Assembly (NCBI GenBank): GCA_963713805.1
Contig: CAVQNF010000024.1
Span: 1 to 64,000, forward strand
Direction of reading: 5' to 3'
DNA: 64,000 bases
DNA from: GAS188 sp963713805
GTDB taxonomy: Bacteria > Pseudomonadota > Alphaproteobacteria > Rhizobiales > Beijerinckiaceae
The notes under the pieces are model-generated. The model was not told the origin of the DNA, did not search any database, and saw only the letters and a list, made by a program, of their open reading frames with translations. The translations under genes were made by a program, and so were the position numbers. Of the stretch, positions 16,220-25,940 are shown piece after piece. The number at the start of each line of letters is the position of its first letter. Positions within the stretch are counted from its first letter, which is position 1.

Positions 16220-18130
16220 ATGCTCAGCGGAATGCGCAAAGCCCAGCAGGGCTGGCTCGGCAAGATCATCGTCACGGTGATGTTCGGCTTCCTCATCCTG
16301 AGTTTCGGGATTTGGGGCATAGGCGATATTTTCCGCATCTCGCATCGTGAGGTGGTGGCGAGCGTCGGTTCGAGCGACATCACCACGCTCGCCTATCGAG
16401 ACGCCTTCCAAAGCGAGCTGCAGCGGGTGTCCGGCCAGGCGCGCCGCAATGTCACGACCGCCGAAGCGCTCTCGGCGGGCGTCGATCGGCAGGTGCTTTC
16501 GAGCCTCGTGGCGGATGCCGCGCTCGATCAGAAGGCAAAGCAGCTCGGCCTGGCGCTGTCGGATGCCACCATTGCGCGCGCGGTATTTTCGGACCCGACC
16601 TTCAAGAATCCCGAAGGCAATTTCGATCCGGCGCGTTTCGGCGAGGCGCTCCGTCAAAGCGGCTATACCGAAGCGAGCTTCCTGCGCGAGCAGCGCGGCC
16701 TCTATCTTCGCCGTCAGGTCGCCGATGCGATCGCGGGCGCCCCGCCGATCCCTCAAATGATGCTTGATGGGCTGCATCGTTTCGGAGCCGAGACGCGCTC
16801 GGTCGATGATTTCGTGCTGCCGCCCGCCGCGGCCGGCGAGATCGCGACGCCGGACGATGCCGCGCTGAGCGCCTTCTATGAGGGACGAAAGCAGGAATTC
16901 GCCGCCCCCGAGTATCGTTCGCTGGTGCTTCTCGCGCTCGATCCAAAAACGCTCGCCCAGCCCGACAGCATCACCGAAGCGGAGGCGCGCACCGAATATG
17001 AGAAGGAAAAGGCGACGCGCTTCACCACCGTCGAGAAGCGCGGCATCGAGCGCATTCCCTACAAGGACGAGGCGCAGGCGCAGGCGGACGCCGCGAAGAT
17101 CGCCGCCGGGGCGAGCTTCGACGAGATTGCCGCGGCACGAGGCCTCACCGGCGAGGATCTGTCCCTCGGGTCGATGACCAAGGATGCGCTCGATGATCCG
17201 AAGCTCGCGGATGCGGCCTTCTCGCTCCAGCAAGGCGTGCCTTCGGGCGTCGTCGATACGAAATTCGGGCCGGTGATCTTGCGCGTCACGGCGATCGAGC
17301 CGGCGATCGTCAAGCCTTTCGAGGATGTGCTGGCCTTGCTGCGCGTCGAAATCGCGACGGCCCGCGCGAAGACCGGCCTACGGGATCTGCGGGACAAGAT
17401 CGAGGATCAGCGCGCCTCGGCGAAGCCCGTTGCCGAGATCGCCGCCACGCTCAATGTGCCCGTGCTGAAGGTCGATGCGGTCGACGCTTCGGGCAACGGC
17501 AAGGACGGCAAGCCGGTTGCCGGCATTCCCGACAAGGACGTGGTTCTCAAGGCGGCGTTCCAATCGGAGGTCGGCGGCGACAATGACGCCGTGTCGCTCC
17601 GCGACGGCGGCTATCTCTGGTACGACGTGACGAACATCGAGCATGCCCACGACCGGCCGCTTGCCGAGGTCAAGGACGAGGTGGTGAACGCCTGGACGGC
17701 CGATCAGCGCTCGGTGGCGGTCGCCAAGAAGGCGGCCGATTTCGTCAAGCGCATCGAGGGCGGGACGCCGATTGCCGAGATCGCGGCTGAAGCCAAGCTC
17801 GAGGTGAACAGTGTCGAGGGCGTCACCCGGTCCGCGACCCCGCCCGGCCTTTCGCCTGCCGCCGTCAACGCCGTGTTTGCCGTGAAGTCGGATGGCGCCG
17901 GTTATGCGCTCGGCGCGGATGGCCTCAGCCGCATCGTCTTCAAGGTGAAGTCGGCGACGCTGCCCCCCGCCGACCCGAGCCGGTCGGCTGCCCTCACGCC
18001 GCGCCTCGAGACGGCGCTCGAAGACGACATCATGCAAGCCTATGTGCAAAAGCTGGAAGCCGATTTGGGCACCTCGATCGACGAGGCAGCGGCGAGGAAC
18101 GCGGTGCGCGGGGGCGCCGAGGGGCCTTAA
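16220..18130 (+). CDS. ppiD: Periplasmic folding factor PpiD (SurA_N / parvulin domain)
   Basis: A membrane-anchored periplasmic chaperone acting near the Sec translocon. One transmembrane helix (LGKIIVTVMFGFLILSFGIW, about residues 13-32) anchors a SurA-N-like region (about 36-170) and a parvulin-type rotamase segment (about 245-360). The latter is degenerate as in most PpiD proteins. A helical C-terminal part follows. Length is 636 residues. The ATG at 16220 has AGGAA 11 bases upstream. A second ATG at 16232 is possible. Confidence 0.88.
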   Translation: MLSGMRKAQQGWLGKIIVTVMFGFLILSFGIWGIGDIFRISHREVVASVGSSDITTLAYRDAFQSELQRVSGQARRNVTTAEALSAGVDRQVLSSLVADAALDQKAKQLGLALSDATIARAVFSDPTFKNPEGNFDPARFGEALRQSGYTEASFLREQRGLYLRRQVADAIAGAPPIPQMMLDGLHRFGAETRSVDDFVLPPAAAGEIATPDDAALSAFYEGRKQEFAAPEYRSLVLLALDPKTLAQPDSITEAEARTEYEKEKATRFTTVEKRGIERIPYKDEAQAQADAAKIAAGASFDEIAAARGLTGEDLSLGSMTKDALDDPKLADAAFSLQQGVPSGVVDTKFGPVILRVTAIEPAIVKPFEDVLALLRVEIATARAKTGLRDLRDKIEDQRASAKPVAEIAATLNVPVLKVDAVDASGNGKDGKPVAGIPDKDVVLKAAFQSEVGGDNDAVSLRDGGYLWYDVTNIEHAHDRPLAEVKDEVVNAWTADQRSVAVAKKAADFVKRIEGGTPIAEIAAEAKLEVNSVEGVTRSATPPGLSPAAVNAVFAVKSDGAGYALGADGLSRIVFKVKSATLPPADPSRSAALTPRLETALEDDIMQAYVQKLEADLGTSIDEAAARNAVRGGAEGP

Positions 18131-18197
18131 GCAAGATATTTCTTCAGCGGCTCCCAATACATCTTATGCCAGCCGCCCTCGAGATGTTGAGCGTTGC

Positions 18198-18452
18198 CTA
18201 CCGCTCGATCTCGCTGCCTGTCTCGGCATCAGGCGCGGCATCGAGAGCCGGCGCGATGAGGTCCACGGCCTCATGAACCCGCACCGAACCCCGATGCGCG
18301 CCGAATAAGGAACCCGCGCGAGCGCTCTCCTCCAGCAACCGCCGCATGGCCAAAGCCACCGCTTCGGTCTTGTTGCCCTGCGTCAGCCTTTGGACGGCTT
18401 CCTCGATAAGGGCGACGACTTCCGGACGATTGCTGGTAACCACATGAGCCAT
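18198..18452 (-). CDS. VapB-like (PSK/Rv0623 family) antitoxin, no toxin gene adjacent
   Basis: A small 84-residue protein. The N-terminal ribbon-helix-helix-like part has GNKTEAVALAMRRLLEESA, the family pattern (G-x-x-K-T-E-A-x-x-x-A-L-R-x-x-L). The C-terminal part (GSLFGAHRGSVRVHEAVDLIAP) is the usual toxin-wrapping tail. In VapBC pairs the toxin follows on the same strand, but here only 67 bases remain before ppiD ends. They hold just a ~25-codon C-terminal remnant (EGGWHKMYWEPLKKYLA) of another, unidentified gene. Confidence 0.55.
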   Translation of the reverse strand: MAHVVTSNRPEVVALIEEAVQRLTQGNKTEAVALAMRRLLEESARAGSLFGAHRGSVRVHEAVDLIAPALDAAPDAETGSEIER

Positions 18453-18535
18453 AGCGGTGCCTTATCATTATCCACGCGCACCGTCACGAATTCCGGGCGC
18501 GAAGCGCCTTCTGGGGCCTCGGCGCCACGCGGACC

Positions 18536-19513
18536 CTATGCAATCTTGCCTCCGAGCTCGTCCTCGACATGGGCGCGCACGATCTCGTCGAAGGAACTCT
18601 CGGCCGCAAAGCCGAGCCTCGAGGCGCGGATGGGATCGAAGCGCTCGGGCCAGCCGGCGACGATGCGAGTGATCACGGGATCGGGCTCGCGCCGGATCAG
18701 CTTCGCCGCCTTCGCGCCGGCGATGCGTTCGAGCGCCGCGATCTGCTCGGCGACCGTGACGCAGACGCCGGGCATCGAGAGAGAGCGCCTCGGCCCGATG
18801 GCGCTCGTATCCATGCTCGCCGCATGCAGGAGGAAGTTCACCGCCGCACGTGGCGACGCATGCGTGTGACGCACGGTTTCGGGCACAGGCAGCACCACTT
18901 CCTTGCCGGCGAGCGGCTCACGGATGATGTTCGAAAAGAAGCCCGAGGCCGCCTTGTTGGGCACGCCCGGCCGCACGCAGATCGTCGGGAAGCGCAAGCC
19001 GACGCCGTCAAGAAAGCCGCGGCGCGTATAATCGGCGAGCAGCAGCTCTCCTATCGCCTTTTGCGTGCCGTAGCTGGTGAGCGGGGTGAGATGGAATTCG
19101 TCGGGAATGGTCTGCGGAAAGGGCGCACCGAACACCGCGATCGAGGAGGCGAAAACGAACCGGGGCTTGTAGCCCGCGCCGTTCTTGCGCACCGCTTCGA
19201 GAAGATTGCGCGTGCCGTCGAGGTTGACGCGATAGCCCTTGTCGAAATCGCTCTCGGCTTCGCCTGAGACGATCGCTGCAAGGTGCAGGATCAGCTCCGG
19301 CCGCTCCTTCACCAGGCTTTCGGCGACGCCCGAGGCTGCGATGTCGTCGGCGCGCGCTTCGATCCTGAACGCGGCTTTGGGGGGCGTGGGCGCGACGACG
19401 TCCGTGAGGGTCATCCTCTCGACATGCGCTCCCTCGATACGGCCGTCGCGCGCCACCCGCTCCACGAATTTGCGCCCGATCATGCCGGCCGCGCCGGTCA
19501 CGAGAACATGCAT
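18536..19513 (-). CDS. NAD-dependent SDR, D-erythronate dehydrogenase (DenD)-like
   Basis: An extended short-chain dehydrogenase/epimerase of 325 residues. The Rossmann motif VTGAAGMIGRKF is at residues 5-16; the active-site tyrosine and lysine lie in YGTQKAIGE (about 150-158), with the upstream serine in FASSIAVFG. The whole-protein pattern (HLAAIVSGEAESDFDKGYRVNLDGT in two halves, RPGVPNKAASGFFSNI) is that of DenD, which oxidises D-erythronate to 2-keto-D-erythronate. No companion kinase or isomerase genes are adjacent, so the physiological substrate is an inference. Confidence 0.75.
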   Translation of the reverse strand: MHVLVTGAAGMIGRKFVERVARDGRIEGAHVERMTLTDVVAPTPPKAAFRIEARADDIAASGVAESLVKERPELILHLAAIVSGEAESDFDKGYRVNLDGTRNLLEAVRKNGAGYKPRFVFASSIAVFGAPFPQTIPDEFHLTPLTSYGTQKAIGELLLADYTRRGFLDGVGLRFPTICVRPGVPNKAASGFFSNIIREPLAGKEVVLPVPETVRHTHASPRAAVNFLLHAASMDTSAIGPRRSLSMPGVCVTVAEQIAALERIAGAKAAKLIRREPDPVITRIVAGWPERFDPIRASRLGFAAESSFDEIVRAHVEDELGGKIA

Positions 19514-19728
19514 TTTTGCTTCCTCCGATGTCGACCTGCATCTGCGGAGTCTCGGGCCGTTCGGTCAAGCGCCTCGCCCATGCGTGCGGAGAATGAAACT
19601 CGCTGCGACAGCAACAAGCCATGCGAAATTCCAGGAATGCTCTCAGTTTCGCCACACTCCGACGCAAGGTCGCCGCGTCCGGGCTGGGTAGTGCGGGCAT
19701 CCCCCCAAAACCAGCAAGGATATATTTG

Positions 19729-20079
19729 ATGCAGAAAATGATGGCCGTTGTTCTCGCCGCCTCTCTCGTCCCCCTCGGAGCAGAAGCAGGAAGCTGGATC
19801 GGAAGGGCTTCCTACTATTCCGGCTACTCCGGCAACAAGACGGCGAGCGGAGCGAGTTTTCATTCGACCGGCCTCACCGCGGCGCATCGGACGTTGCCCT
19901 TCGGCACGCCCGTCAAAGTCACCAATCTCGAGAATGGACGCTCGGCCGTCCTGGTCGTGAACGACCGCGGACCCTTCGTTCGCGGACGCGTGATCGACGT
20001 CTCCTCGCATGCGGCGCAGATTCTCGCCTTCCGCAATCAAGGGGTTGCTCGCGTGCGGGTCGATACCGTCAGGGATTGA
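19729..20079 (+). CDS. RlpA-like double-psi beta-barrel septal ring protein
   Basis: A secreted 116-residue protein with a short signal peptide (MMAVVLAASLVPLGAEA) and a single double-psi beta-barrel. The family signature is GRASYYS...GNKTASGASF and TLPFGTPVKVTNLENGRSAVLVVNDRGPF in pieces. The acid in VNDRGPF is the site associated with lytic transglycosylase activity in RlpA. There is no SPOR domain. The ATG at 19729 follows an AAGGA site; the open frame extends upstream to 19621 without a leader-like sequence. Confidence 0.82.
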   Translation: MQKMMAVVLAASLVPLGAEAGSWIGRASYYSGYSGNKTASGASFHSTGLTAAHRTLPFGTPVKVTNLENGRSAVLVVNDRGPFVRGRVIDVSSHAAQILAFRNQGVARVRVDTVRD

Positions 20080-20081
20080 TC

Positions 20082-20105
20082 CAGGCCCGACCCGAATTGG
20101 GCCTG
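20082..20105 (+). terminator. Hairpin after the RlpA-like gene
   Basis: A perfect 7-bp stem, CAGGCCC / GGGCCTG with a 10-base loop, starts 3 bases after the stop codon. There is no clear T-run afterwards, so it may be a processing or weak termination site. Confidence 0.35.
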
Positions 20106-20164
20106 CGCTCTCGGCAGATTCCCTTCCGTCGTGACCTCGATGGATCCAGCGCGGCCGGAACAGC

Positions 20165-21019
20165 TCACGTTGCCGTGGAGCGCTCGCTGCGCGAAAGGAA
20201 ATCCTCGAGCGCCGCAATCTCGTGCTTGCCGCCGGAATAGTCGGCGGCGAGCCGCGCATAAAGACGCGCCACGCCTCGAAATATCGTCGCGGCTGCGTCA
20301 TCGTCGTCAAGAAAGGCGGCGATCTCCTCCATTTCGGCGACCCAGCGGTAGGCCTTCGGATACATCTGCGGAAGCGCTTTTGAAAAACGCGCCAGAAGGG
20401 CCGGCTGGCTATTGGCGAGCTCCTTCCGCAGAGCCTCGCCGGCACCTTCGCGGCTCGCCGCGAGCAGCATCGCCGCCCCGATCCCGGACAGCCCCTTCGT
20501 GATGCCGGCATAGGACATCTTGAGCGCGGAAGCCGCTCCGAGCGGCGCGTCGAGGACCTTGACGCAAAGTCCGTATTTTCCAAGCTCCGCGAAGCGCGCC
20601 GCCAGCTCCCCGCAAGCATAGAAGCTCGGGCCTTCCTCGCCTTCTCGCGGCGGAAGGCCGATGATGCCCGCGTCGATGACGTCCACCCCGGTCAATGTCG
20701 CGGCGATCTTTTTCACCGTGCGCGGACTCACCGCGTTGCAATCGACATAAAGCACGCGGAGGCTTCGCGCCGCGAGGCGTGGCGCCAAGCTTGCGGCAAG
20801 CGCGAGCGCTTCGCCGGGGGGCACGATCGAGAGCAGAAAATCCGCGCCGACGATCCGGTCGAGATCGACCGCGATCATGCCCGCGCGTTCCGCGCGCTTG
20901 CGGCTCGCGTCGCTTCGCCCGTCCAGCGAGGTCACAACTTCGAGGCCATGCTCGACGAGGCGTCGCCCGACCCCGGCCCCCATGTTGCCGGGCGCGATGA
21001 TCGCGACTCTCGGCTTCAT
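20165..21019 (-). CDS. NAD(P)-binding 6-phosphogluconate / 3-hydroxyisobutyrate dehydrogenase-like protein with DUF1932
   Basis: A beta-hydroxyacid dehydrogenase-type protein. The N-terminal Rossmann fold starts PRVAIIAPGNMGAGVGRRL. A short NADP-loop (LDGRSDASRKRAERAG) follows and suggests NADPH binding. The helical C-terminal half has LKMSYAGITKGLSGIGAAML with the catalytic lysine region and belongs to DUF1932. I start at the ATG at 21019, giving 284 residues; 21037 is also open. Substrate is unknown. Confidence 0.75.
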   Translation of the reverse strand: MKPRVAIIAPGNMGAGVGRRLVEHGLEVVTSLDGRSDASRKRAERAGMIAVDLDRIVGADFLLSIVPPGEALALAASLAPRLAARSLRVLYVDCNAVSPRTVKKIAATLTGVDVIDAGIIGLPPREGEEGPSFYACGELAARFAELGKYGLCVKVLDAPLGAASALKMSYAGITKGLSGIGAAMLLAASREGAGEALRKELANSQPALLARFSKALPQMYPKAYRWVAEMEEIAAFLDDDDAAATIFRGVARLYARLAADYSGGKHEIAALEDFLSRSERSTAT

Positions 21020-21303
21020 CGCAAACCCTCCTGCCATCGGCGCATCCGTGTTTGGCGCCGCGGCGCCCTGCCTCTTAGTGGATGATTGAAGCCGGGTGAA
21101 ATCACTCCTGCGTCAAGACGCCAAAATATCTCAACGCGTTGGAGCCCGATCTTGCCGAAACGGCCCGCCGCACGCTCGTTGCGTAAGCATCAGCCCTGAA
21201 CCCGCCTTCGAGCGAGGCACGGGCCCGCCTTAACGCGGTAACGCTCGCGTTCCACGCTTTTCTGCAAGAGCGAATTAACCGGACGCGGATACTGCAAGCC
21301 ACC

Positions 21304-22230
21304 ATGGCGATCTTCGATTTCCCCTCGCGAACAGCGTGGATCTTGCTGGCGATCACGGGCTCAGTTGCCTATGGAAGCCTCTCGGCAATGGGCGTCACCA
21401 TCGAGGCCGGACGGCTCGGGCTCACCTTTGCGCTCGTCGTGATTTGCCTTGCGGCGAGCGTCTTCTATGCGCGAATAAGGCCGGACCGGCGCCTCTGCGT
21501 GGTAACGGCGGCGACCGCCTTCATCCTGGCGTTCGCGGCAACCACGGGTGTGCTGACCTATCCCGCCGCCGCGATCGGCGCTGCCACGCGCGACGGAACG
21601 TTCATGGCGTTCGAGCGCCTCGTCGGCATCGATTGGCCGGCGCTCGCCGACCGCATGAGCCGTTCCCCGCTCATCAATGCGAGCTTGACACTCGCCTATT
21701 TCAGCTCGCTACCGCAGATCGCCGTCACCGTCCTGGTCCTCGGGTATACGGACCGGCACGATCGCCTGGCCGCTTATCTATCGCTCCTCCCGATCACGCT
21801 CATCTGCACCATCGTGCTCTTCTCCCTGGCGCCCGCGCTTGGGCCCATCCCGAGCTACGGCATCGACGGTGATCTTTACGCGCGCCTCGGCCCCGGCGGA
21901 AAATCCTTCCTCGCAGACTTCGAAGCTTTGCGCCAAGGCCGGTTTGCCACTTTCGATCTGGCGAAAATGGAAGGCGTCGTGACCTTCCCCTCCTTTCACT
22001 GCGTGCTCGCCGTCTTGACGGCCTGGGCTCTCGCGCCGGTGCGTCGCATCGGAGGTCTCGCGATCGTCCTCAACGTCATGGTCGTGGCTTCGACGATCCC
22101 GGTAGGGGGCCATTACATCGCCGACATCCCGGCCGGGCTGGCCATCGCGTGTCTCGGCCTCGCACTCTGGACGAGGACCTCGTCAAGAGCCGCGCTCGCG
22201 CCCGCTCGTGTGGCGACAGCCCTGCGATAG
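21304..22230 (+). CDS. PAP2-superfamily integral membrane protein (Aur1/Ipt1-like subgroup)
   Basis: A polytopic protein of 308 residues with about seven hydrophobic segments. The C-terminal PAP2-type active site is TFPSFHCVLAVLTAWAL followed by VGGHYIADIPAGLAIA: two histidines and an aspartate in the arrangement used by inositol-phosphorylceramide synthase-like phosphotransferases. The classical PSGH is PSFH here. Substrate could be a lipid phosphate or a polyprenyl or inositol lipid; the sequence does not decide. Confidence 0.75.
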   Translation: MAIFDFPSRTAWILLAITGSVAYGSLSAMGVTIEAGRLGLTFALVVICLAASVFYARIRPDRRLCVVTAATAFILAFAATTGVLTYPAAAIGAATRDGTFMAFERLVGIDWPALADRMSRSPLINASLTLAYFSSLPQIAVTVLVLGYTDRHDRLAAYLSLLPITLICTIVLFSLAPALGPIPSYGIDGDLYARLGPGGKSFLADFEALRQGRFATFDLAKMEGVVTFPSFHCVLAVLTAWALAPVRRIGGLAIVLNVMVVASTIPVGGHYIADIPAGLAIACLGLALWTRTSSRAALAPARVATALR

Positions 22231-22259
22231 CCGTCGCGCCGATCGCCTAACGCGGGAGG

Positions 22260-24098
22260 TTACAACAACGGTCGCGTGACCTCGCCGAGCCAGCGTGTCG
22301 TGTCGCGATCGAGGAAGGGGGAGAGCGCCGCGCGCACTCGTCCATGGTAGGCGTTGAGCCAAGCCGTCTCCGCGGGTGTCAGCAAGCCCGGGGCAACCAG
22401 GGAAAGGTCGATCGGCGCAAGCGACAAGGTCTCGAAGCCGAAGAATTCGCGGTCGGCCCCCTCGATATCGCGTTTCTCCACGAGGATCAGATTCTCGATG
22501 CGGATGCCGTATTCGCCGGCTTTGTAGTAGCCGGGCTCATTCGAGACGATCATGCCGGGCTCGAGCGGCACGTTGCCGAGCGCCGAGATGCGCTGGGGAC
22601 CTTCATGCACGGAAAGATAGGAGCCGATGCCGTGGCCGGTTCCATGGTCGAAATCGAGCCCGATCTCCCAGAGCGGCCGACGCGCGAAGGCATCGATGCG
22701 CGCGCCCGACGTGCCCTTCGGAAAGACGGCCGTGGCGATGGCGATATGTCCCTTCAGCACGCGCGTGAAACGATCCTTCATTTCATCAGAGGGGGGGCCG
22801 ACGGCGACGGTCCGTGTGATATCCGTCGTGCCGTCCTGATATTGGCCTCCTGAGTTGACGAGAAATATGCCGGGGGTGATCTTGCGGTTGGACGCGGTCG
22901 TCACGCGATAATGCGGGATCGCGGCATGGGGCCCTCCCCCCGCGATCGTGGGGAAGGAAAGCTGCTTCAGCAGGCCCGTCTCGAAACGGCATTCCTCGAG
23001 CTTCAGCGCCGCGTCGATTTCGGTGAGGTTGCCTTTCGGCGCCTCCCTGGCGAACCAGGCGAGGAAGCGCGTCACGGCGACGCCGTCCCGCAGGTGAGCC
23101 TGTCGCGAGCCTTCGATCTCGGTCGCATTCTTGATGGCCTTCATCAACGCGATCGGATCGCGACCGACGTCGGGCGTGCCACCGGCTTCCTTGATGGCGA
23201 GCCGCAGGCTTTCGCCCGCGGTCGCGCCGTCGAGACGAACGCGAGCCTTCGTGCCGCCGAGGCGACGAAGCTCCTCGTCGAAACGCGCCGGCTCCTCGAC
23301 GTCGGAGAACTCGCTCAGCGCGGCACGTACCTCATTGTCGAGCTTGCGCCCGTCCACGAAAAGGCTCGGGCGGCCCGTGGTCGGCAGGATCGCGTAGCCG
23401 ATGACGAGGGGCGTATAGGCAGCATCGCCTCCGCGGATGTTGTAGAGCCAGCACAGCGCATGCGGATCGCTGATCACGAGGGCGTCGAGCTTCTCCTTGG
23501 CGAGCGCCGCCTGGACGCGCTTGATCTTTTCGGCCGAGCTTTCGCCGGCAAACTTCGCATCGTGGAGCAGCACGGCCCCGCTCGGCGGCTCGGGACGATC
23601 CGTCCAGATCGCGTCGATGGGATTTGCGGCGACCGGCAGGAGCCGAGCTCCGGCGCGCGCGAGCGCCTTGCCGAGACGCTCGACGGCATCTGGTGTGTGA
23701 AGCGCGGGATCGAAGCCGATCGCCGCGTCCTTTGGGGCATGCTCGGCGAGCCACTCGTCGACCGAGACGTCGACGGTCGAGACCGGGCTGAAGGCCGTCT
23801 CATCCACCTCGGCATGCACCTGCAAGGTGTAGCGCCCATCGACGAAAACCGCCGCGACCTGCGGCAGGACGACACATAGCCCCGCCGATCCCGTGAAGCC
23901 GGTGAGCCAGGCGAAGCGCTCCTCCGATGCCGGCACATATTCGCTTTGATGCGCGTCGGCCTTCGGCACGAGAAAGCCGTCGAGCTTCGCCTCCTTTAGG
24001 GCGTGGCGCAGGGAGGAAAGCCGCCCCGGCCCTTTCGCGCGCTCGGAAGATTCCGCGAAGATCTGGAAGCGGCTGCGCGAGGGTTTCTCCTGCATCAT
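22260..24098 (-). CDS. Xaa-Pro aminopeptidase, M24B family
   Basis: A dinuclear metal peptidase that removes N-terminal residues preceding proline; the long form has 612 residues. Two creatinase-like N-terminal domains (DAHQSEYVP...RFAWLTGFTGSAG, about residues 45-75) precede the pita-bread catalytic domain. Metal ligands are the two aspartates in YQDGTTDITR, the histidine in GHGIGSYLSVHEGP, and the glutamates in SNEPGYYK and GIRIEN. The start codon at 24098 overlaps the dgt stop (ATGA), so it is coupled to dgt. Confidence 0.92.
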   Translation of the reverse strand: MMQEKPSRSRFQIFAESSERAKGPGRLSSLRHALKEAKLDGFLVPKADAHQSEYVPASEERFAWLTGFTGSAGLCVVLPQVAAVFVDGRYTLQVHAEVDETAFSPVSTVDVSVDEWLAEHAPKDAAIGFDPALHTPDAVERLGKALARAGARLLPVAANPIDAIWTDRPEPPSGAVLLHDAKFAGESSAEKIKRVQAALAKEKLDALVISDPHALCWLYNIRGGDAAYTPLVIGYAILPTTGRPSLFVDGRKLDNEVRAALSEFSDVEEPARFDEELRRLGGTKARVRLDGATAGESLRLAIKEAGGTPDVGRDPIALMKAIKNATEIEGSRQAHLRDGVAVTRFLAWFAREAPKGNLTEIDAALKLEECRFETGLLKQLSFPTIAGGGPHAAIPHYRVTTASNRKITPGIFLVNSGGQYQDGTTDITRTVAVGPPSDEMKDRFTRVLKGHIAIATAVFPKGTSGARIDAFARRPLWEIGLDFDHGTGHGIGSYLSVHEGPQRISALGNVPLEPGMIVSNEPGYYKAGEYGIRIENLILVEKRDIEGADREFFGFETLSLAPIDLSLVAPGLLTPAETAWLNAYHGRVRAALSPFLDRDTTRWLGEVTRPLL

Positions 24099-25343
24099 CC
24101 CATCCCATCTGGCGTTGTTTCGTGTCCCTTCAGCCGCGCATGTTCCGCGGCCGCGTAGCGATCCGTCATGCCCGCTATATAGTCGGCGATGCGCCGAGCG
24201 CGACGGGCTTCATCCGCCTTTTCGAGCCCCTCCCCCCATTCGGCCGGCATGAGCTCGGGGTGCTCGAAGAAATGCGAGAACAGGTCGCGCAATATGCCGT
24301 CCGCCTCGGCGCGCATCCGCATCACCTTTTCGTCTCGATAGACGTGCTGGAACAAGAGGCGCTTGATGTCGCGATCGGCGGCCTCGAACGAAGGCGAGAA
24401 TCCGGCGATGGACGACGTGGCGGCTCGAATCTCGTCGGCGGAGCTCGGCGACAACGCCGCAAGGCGCGAGCGGCTCTCGGCGATCACGTCCTCGACGAAA
24501 CGCGTGATCACGCGCCGAACGAGTTCGTTCACGAGGCGGGGCGGCGCGAGCTCCGGCGTCTCATCCTCGATGGCGTCGAGAAGCTGGCCGAGAAACCCGA
24601 CCTCGCGGAGATTTTGGGCGTCGAGCAGCCCCGAACGCGTGCCATCGTCGATATCATGGGCATCGTAGGCGATGTCATCCGCGATCGCGGCGACTTGGGC
24701 TTCGCCGCTGGCGAAATGCTTGAGCTCGAGGGGGTGGCGCTCGTCATATTCGAGAATCGCGAGCGGCACGCCTCGCTCGCGATAGCGGCCCATCGGCTTC
24801 CCCCGGGAATCGAGCATGGGGCCATTGTGCTTGACGAGGCCTTCGAGCGTTTCCCAGGTGAGGTTGAGACCGTCGAAACGCGCGTACCGCCGTTCGAGCC
24901 GGGTCACGATCCGCAAGCGCCTGGGCGTTGTGGTCGAAACCGCCGTAGGCGCGCATGCATTCATCGAGCGCATCCTCTCCCGTATGGCCGAAGGGCGTGT
25001 GGCCGAGGTCATGCGCCAAGGCGAGCGCCTCGGCGAGATCCTCGTCGAGACCCAATGCTCTCGCGAGCGAGCGGGCGATCTGCGCGACCTCGATCGTATG
25101 GGTGAGACGCGAGCGAAAATGATCGCCTTCATGGTAGAGAAAGACCTGGGTCTTGTGCGCGAGGCGCCGAAACGCCGTCGAGTGGATGATTCGGTCCCGA
25201 TCGCGTTGGAATTCCGAGCGCGTCGAGGAGGAGGGTTCGGCGATCAGGCGCCCGCGCGATGCGGCGGGATCGACGGCATATGCCGCGCGCCAGCGCTCGC
25301 CGACGCGTATGCCTTTTCCATCTCGCGTTGAATCATTCATCAT
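24095..25343 (-). CDS. dgt: Deoxyguanosinetriphosphate triphosphohydrolase-like HD protein; one frameshift
   Basis: An HD-domain dNTP triphosphohydrolase of the Dgt type (about 415 residues after correction). The N-terminal part has SEFQRDRDRIIHSTAFRRL, SRLTHTIEVAQIAR and the HD motif ALAHDLGHTPFGHTGE. An extra base in the AA at 24915-24916 breaks the frame after GGFDHNAQAL. Restored reading continues RIVTRLERRYARFDGLNLTWE. The helical C-terminal half runs to 24095. It is divergent from erpA, 62 bases apart, and coupled to the M24 peptidase. Confidence 0.9.
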
Positions 25344-25405
25344 GGCGACTTACGTTATGGAGGTGGCGCGAGGCAATCGCGGCCCACAAGTCGAGAAGGT
25401 TATGC

Positions 25406-25757
25406 ATGATTGACGCATCCGTTGCCCAGGACGTTCCCTTGACCTTGAGCGAGCGCGCGGCCCGGCGCATCTGCGAGATCATGCGCAAGGAGGCCGAAGG
25501 TTCCCTCTTGCGCATCTCGGTGAGCGGCGGGGGATGCTCCGGATTTCAATACGCATTCGACGTGGTGCAGGATGCCGCGCCCGATGACCTCGTGATCGAG
25601 CGCGACGGGGCGCGCGTCGCGATCGACGAGGTGTCGCTTCCCTTTTTGCAAGGGTCGACGGCTCGATTTCGTCGACGACCTGATCGGGCAATCTTTTCGT
25701 TTTGAGAACCCGAACGCCACCTCTTCCTGTGGCTGCGGCACCTCATTCTCGGTCTGA
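25406..25757 (+). CDS. erpA: Iron-sulfur cluster insertion protein ErpA (A-type carrier); one frameshift
   Basis: An A-type Fe-S carrier of about 116 residues that passes clusters to apoproteins. The three ligand cysteines are visible: GGGCSGFQY (about residue 46) and the C-terminal SSCGCGTSF pair. An extra C near 25662 disrupts the frame after FLQGST. The correct reading is VDFVDDLIGQSFRFENPN. The ATG at 25406 has AAGG 6 bases upstream. The divergent dgt-erpA arrangement is usual in this order of bacteria. Confidence 0.9.
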
Positions 25758-25940
25758 GAGCTCGCTCAAATTCTACCGAATTGATTTTTCCCTCGAAATT
25801 CTCCTCTCGGGTATAAAGCCGCGCCGGCCTCGATTCGAGAACCGTCAATTCGAGGCACGGACAAGATTTGGTCGCAAGCCTTTTCTACAGCCTGGATCAT
25901 CGGCGCGAGCGCCGTAGCATCTCAAGCGCGGGAGCCGAAG

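Noticed and set aside
16214..17233. A 339-codon minus-strand frame opposite ppiD
   Set aside because: Antisense shadow of an intact ppiD reading frame.
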